From contig NZ_JZDQ02000031.1 in assembly GCF_000960475.2 (NCBI RefSeq), positions 17,024 to 81,023 on the forward strand: a stretch of 64,000 bases of DNA, given 5' to 3'. Of this stretch, positions 61,174-64,000 are shown piece after piece. Both the position numbers and the translations under genes were made by a program. Source of the stretch: Nocardioides luteus (GTDB lineage: Bacteria; Actinomycetota; Actinomycetes; Propionibacteriales; Nocardioidaceae). The stretch's first letter is position 1. Each line of letters starts with the position of its first letter. The notes under the pieces were generated by a model. It ran no database searches and was not told the origin of the DNA. It was given only the letters and a program-made list of their open reading frames with translations.

Positions 61174-61776
61174 ATGACCGCCGAGGACGTTCCGCCACGC
61201 CGGGGACGAGGGCGTCGGCCCGCCGACGAGGTCCGGGCCGACATCCTCAGCACGACCGGCGAGCTGCTCCTCGCCGAGGGCATCGCTGACCTCACCTTCG
61301 ATCGGGTCGCCCGGGTTGCGGGCGTCAGCAAGACCACGCTCTACAAGTGGTGGCCGTCTCGGGGCGCCCTCGCCCTGGACGGCTACTTCCACGCCGTCGA
61401 AAACACCCTGGCGTTCCCCGACACCGGCGACATCCGGGCCGATCTCCTCAGCCAGCTGCATGCCTTCGTCGCGCTGATGACGGAGACGGCCGGCGGATCG
61501 GCGCTGCTCCAGCTGATCGGCGAGGCGCAGACCGACCCCGAGCTCGCGGCCTCCTACCGAGCGCTCTACTCCGCCGAGCGTCGTCGCCTGGCCGTGGAGC
61601 GCCTCACCCGCGCGCAGGAGGCCGGCCAGCTCCGCACCGATGTCGACGTACGCGTCCTCGTCGACCAGCTCTGGGGATCGGTCTACCACCGGCTGCTCAT
61701 CCCCGACGAGCCCGTCACCCGCGAGTTCGCCACGGCGCTGGTCACCAATCTCCTGGACGGTGTCGCAGCTCGCTGA
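61174..61776 (+). CDS. TetR-family transcriptional regulator
   Basis: The 200-residue protein has the TetR HTH (ILSTTGELLLAEGIADLTFD, RVARVAGVSKTTLYKWWPSR) and a TetR_C_11-like ligand domain (ADLLSQLHAFVALMTE, FATALVTNLLDG). It follows the SDR/SnoaL genes in the same direction and is the likely repressor of that cluster. TACACT at about 61135 may be its own -10. Confidence 0.92.
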   Translation: MTAEDVPPRRGRGRRPADEVRADILSTTGELLLAEGIADLTFDRVARVAGVSKTTLYKWWPSRGALALDGYFHAVENTLAFPDTGDIRADLLSQLHAFVALMTETAGGSALLQLIGEAQTDPELAASYRALYSAERRRLAVERLTRAQEAGQLRTDVDVRVLVDQLWGSVYHRLLIPDEPVTREFATALVTNLLDGVAAR

Positions 61777-61783
61777 GCGAGTC

Positions 61784-62395
61784 TCAGAAGACGTTGCGGG
61801 GCCGGAACTGGACCGAGATCCGGGGGCCGGCGGAGGAGACCTTGGGGATGGCGTGCTCCCAGGTGCGCTGGCAGGAGCCGCCCATGACGACGAGGTCGCC
61901 GTGGCCCATCTCGATGCTCATGCCCTTGCCCCCTCCGTGGGGGCGGAGGGCGAGGCGGCGGGGGTCGCCGACGGAGACGATCGCGACCATCGTGTCGTCG
62001 GTGCGGCCCCGGCCGATCCTGTCGCCGTGCCAGGCGACCGAGTCGTGGCCGTTGCGGTAGTAGCAGCAACCGGCGGTCACGAACGGCTCGCCCAGCTCGG
62101 GCAGGTAGTGGGCGGTCAGGCGGCCCCGGGCCTCGGCGAGCCGCGGGTGGGGGAGCGGGTCGCCCTGGCCGTAGGTGTGCAGGAGCCGGGGTACGTCGAC
62201 GACGCGGTCGTACATCTGCCGGCGCTCCTCGCGCCACGGGACGTCGCTGACCAGTGCCGCGAAGACGTCGTCGGGATCAGGCAGCCAGGCTCGGGAGATG
62301 TCCATCCAGGCGCCGCGGTCCAGATGGATCCGCTCGTAGGTCGTCTCGGTGGTCTCGTCGTCCGTGGGTGCGAAGAGTGTTCCCTGGAAGTCCAC
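61784..62395 (-). CDS. alkB: AlkB-like 2-oxoglutarate/Fe(II) DNA repair dioxygenase
   Basis: AlkB removes alkyl groups from DNA bases by oxidation. The 203-residue protein has the iron ligands in VAWHGDRIG (HxD) and TWEHAIPKV (distal His), and the 2-oxoglutarate Arg in PRISVQFRP. CYYRNGHDSV fits the nucleotide-recognition lid of the family. The GTG start at 62395 has TATGCT 6 nt upstream (62402-62407), and an SOS box precedes it (62416-62431), so LexA control is likely. Confidence 0.92.
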   Translation of the reverse strand: MDFQGTLFAPTDDETTETTYERIHLDRGAWMDISRAWLPDPDDVFAALVSDVPWREERRQMYDRVVDVPRLLHTYGQGDPLPHPRLAEARGRLTAHYLPELGEPFVTAGCCYYRNGHDSVAWHGDRIGRGRTDDTMVAIVSVGDPRRLALRPHGGGKGMSIEMGHGDLVVMGGSCQRTWEHAIPKVSSAGPRISVQFRPRNVF

Positions 62396-62415
62396 CCTGG
62401 CAGCATACCTCTCGA

Positions 62416-62431
62416 TCGAACATGTGTTCTA
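62416..62431 (-). promoter_or_regulatory. SOS box (LexA site) of alkB
   Basis: TCGAACATGTGTTCTA matches the actinobacterial SOS consensus TCGAAC-N4-GTTCGA at 11 of 12 defined positions. It lies 8 nt upstream of the TATGCT -10, so it covers the -35 region of the alkB promoter. Confidence 0.8.
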
Positions 62432-62542
62432 GCGAAATCTGGCCATGGATGTTTCGTTGCACTTCGCCTGCCTCATCTCGTTGCAATGTCACAACTTGAC
62501 GAAATCCGGGACGTACGCGAGACGTAGACCTACGCTCAGCTC

Positions 62543-63256
62543 ATGGTCCGGTCGGTCGAGGGTGAGCGGACGCTCAAGCACGTCCAGATCCGGGAGTACG
62601 TCCGGGAGCTGGTCGTCGGCGAGAGCCCGGGAGCCTCGGCGCCCTCCGAGCGCGAGCTGGTGCAGAAGTTCAGCGTCGCCCGGGCGACCGTGCGGCAGGC
62701 GCTCGACGCGCTCGTCGCCGACGGTCTGCTGGTCCGGATCCCCGGCCGGGGGACCTTCGTGGCGCGCCCGCCGCGGGCGGCCAGCCCGGTGCTCGGGTTC
62801 AGCGAGGAGATGGCTCGCCGCGGGATGCAGGCCTCCTCCGAGACGCTGCTCCTCGGTCGGGAGAAGGCCGGGCCGACCATCGCCCGTGCGCTCGGCATCA
62901 CGGAAGGCGCGGCCGTGGTCCACTGGCGGCGACTGCGCCGCGGTGACGGGGTGCCGATCTGCATCGAGGACGTCTATCTCGACGAGGCGATCGTCCCCGG
63001 TCTGCTGGACCGCACCGCACCGACCAGCCTCTACGCCGAGCTGGCCAGCCGGCAGATGCGGCCGTCGTGGGTCGACGACACGTTCCGTGCCGATGTGGCC
63101 AACATCGAGGAGGCCACCCTCCTCGGTCTCTCGGTCGGCGTGCCGGTGCTCCGCCGTCAGCGGAAGTCGGTCGCCGGGGACCGCTACGTCGAGGTGTGCC
63201 GCTCGGTCTACCGTGCCGACCGCTATGCGCTGCACCTGCAGCTCGGTCCGTCCTGA
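62543..63256 (+). CDS. GntR-family regulator with UTRA domain (HutC/DasR type)
   Basis: The 237-residue protein has an N-terminal winged HTH (APSERELVQKFSVARATVRQ, VRIPGRGTFVARPP) and a UTRA effector domain (FSEEMARRGMQASSETLLLG, VPICIEDVYLDEAIVPGLL). Such proteins often sense phosphorylated sugars or histidine-pathway intermediates. No obvious target operon adjoins it. TACGCT lies 6 nt before ATG 62543 (62531-62536), so the mRNA is probably leaderless. Confidence 0.9.
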   Translation: MVRSVEGERTLKHVQIREYVRELVVGESPGASAPSERELVQKFSVARATVRQALDALVADGLLVRIPGRGTFVARPPRAASPVLGFSEEMARRGMQASSETLLLGREKAGPTIARALGITEGAAVVHWRRLRRGDGVPICIEDVYLDEAIVPGLLDRTAPTSLYAELASRQMRPSWVDDTFRADVANIEEATLLGLSVGVPVLRRQRKSVAGDRYVEVCRSVYRADRYALHLQLGPS

Positions 63257-63274
63257 CCTCTGCTGAGCTCCGGC

Positions 63275-63622
63275 TCAGAGGTCGCCGAGCGGTGCGACCA
63301 CGTCGCCGCTCTCCTCGCAGACCCAGATCGGGTCCGGTCCGCCCAGGTCGGGGGTGATGTGGAGCGAGTGCACCGGGGACTCGGGCGGACAGATGGTGCA
63401 CACCGGCCAGCGCTCGGAGCTCTCGTCGAAGAGCACGTCCTGCACGTCCTGGGCGACCAGGCCCGCGACGTACGCCTTGCCCTCCGGCCACTGCTCGACC
63501 CACCAGCCGCGCTCGGTCATCGCGTCCTCGAGGGCGGAGACGGCGGCGGCGCCGGCGAGCCCGCGCGCATCGAGGTCATGGAGCACCCTCGCCCGAGCCT
63601 CGAACAGCACTGTCGTGTTCAT
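63275..63622 (-). CDS. Hypothetical protein with CxxC-type motif
   Basis: No family was recognised. The 115-residue protein has an N-terminal helical part (FEARARVLHDLDARGLAGAA), a conserved-looking aromatic region (TERGWWVEQWPEGKAYVAGL) and a C-terminal part with VCTICPPE and WVCEESGDVV, three Cys that could bind metal. The start may be ATG 63622 or ATG 63631. It is divergent from the DUF4031 gene by 76 bp. Confidence 0.55.
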   Translation of the reverse strand: MNTTVLFEARARVLHDLDARGLAGAAAVSALEDAMTERGWWVEQWPEGKAYVAGLVAQDVQDVLFDESSERWPVCTICPPESPVHSLHITPDLGGPDPIWVCEESGDVVAPLGDL

Positions 63623-63698
63623 CACGACCATTCTTGCCGACCGGTCAAGGAGGTGGCTCGAGCGTGGCGTCCGAGGGTCGACACGGTAAGAATGGCCC

Positions 63699-63956
63699 GT
63701 GATCCTCATCGACCCGCCGAACGTACCCAGTCGCGGCCGGATGTGGTCGCACCTGGCCAGCGACACCTCCTACGAGGAGCTGCACGCCTTCGCGAGCCGG
63801 ATGGGGATCCCTGCCCGCGGCTTCGACCGGGACCACTACGACGTCCCTGCCGAGGCCTACGACGACATGGTCGCCGCCGGTGCCGTCGAGGTCACCTCCC
63901 GCGCCCTGGTCTCCGCTCTCCTGGCCGCGGGCCTACGCCGCCGCAAACCCCGCTAG
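63699..63956 (+). CDS. DUF4031 protein
   Basis: The 85-residue protein begins with the DUF4031 pattern (ILIDPPNVPSRGRMWSHLAS, YEELHAFASRMGIPARGFDR) and continues DHYDVPAEAYDDMVAAGA with an Arg-rich end. The family is small, cytoplasmic and of unknown function. The start is GTG 63699. Confidence 0.85.
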   Translation: MILIDPPNVPSRGRMWSHLASDTSYEELHAFASRMGIPARGFDRDHYDVPAEAYDDMVAAGAVEVTSRALVSALLAAGLRRRKPR

Positions 63957-63964
63957 CCCAGGCC

Positions 63965-64000
63965 TCACCCGCGTCGGCCGAGGCGTCACGTACGTCGGCC
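63965..64000. repeat. Intergenic repeat, cut by the window edge
   Basis: TCACCCGCGTCGGCCGAG (63965-63982) and GAGGCGTCACGTACGTCGG (63980-63998) are the same two modules as at 17965-17982 and 17938-17956, here in reversed order and overlapping. The sequence after the window may complete a palindrome like that at 17971-18012. Confidence 0.65.

Overview
The window is high-GC actinobacterial chromosome, most like a Nocardioides-type (Propionibacteriales) genome. The evidence is gene order (lpqE / carD / ispD / ispF / cysS / rlmB, as in mycobacteria), LytR_C and DUF3263 proteins, a lone groEL with CIRCE elements, GTG starts, and many starts preceded by a TANNNT box 6-7 nt away, typical of leaderless mRNAs. 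The species cannot be fixed from sequence alone. No prophage, insertion sequence, CRISPR array or rRNA was seen.

Layout. 1-8.7 kb: LpqE-like lipoprotein, UbiA-type prenyltransferase, CarD, a degenerate IspD-like protein facing true IspD, a NirD-like protein, IspF, CysS, RlmB, a membrane metallophosphoesterase. 8.7-12.3 kb: polar amino acid ABC transporter and a divergent GNAT. 12.4-19.1 kb: tRNA-Thr(TGT), PdxY, rhomboid protease, Ung, LLM oxidoreductase, GltB-like FMN protein, Gfo/Idh oxidoreductase. 19.1-25 kb: trehalose synthesis (OtsA, OtsB) around DUF3263 and LytR_C genes, then Lon under a HAIR-like operator. 25-31 kb: cysteine hydrolase and GlxA-type regulator, MDR reductase and divergent LysR, SAM-riboswitch threonine synthase, SGNH hydrolase. 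31-37.3 kb: two tandem acyl-CoA synthetases and an ECF42-type sigma operon with three DGPF/YCII proteins. 37.3-39.2 kb: groEL with two CIRCE elements.

40-49.8 kb is the main accessory pathway: a molybdenum hydroxylase locus of the CO-dehydrogenase family with cytidylyltransferase, MoxR ATPase, VWA protein, XdhC, a GAF/winged-helix regulator and CoxS, CoxL, CoxM, CoxG. The large subunit carries AYRGAGR, the form II signature, so CO may not be the substrate. A flavin monooxygenase and AraC regulator follow. 52.6-53.7 kb is a small AT-richer island with an orphan gene. 53.7-58.9 kb is a MoxR-DUF58-VWA (Bat-like) operon. 59-61.8 kb holds two SDRs, a SnoaL-like protein and a TetR regulator. 61.8-64 kb holds AlkB with an SOS box, a GntR/UTRA regulator, a small unknown protein and a DUF4031 protein.

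The most unusual signals are non-coding or very small. Two similar 27-28 codon ORFs (3760-3843 +, 55304-55390 -) each overlap the gene before and after by ATGA and supply the next gene's ribosome site. A palindromic element lies in frame inside the start of coxE. A SAM-I riboswitch precedes threonine synthase with a candidate anti-Shine-Dalgarno in its P3 arm. Several long intergenic palindromes are present, one sharing modules with the window end.
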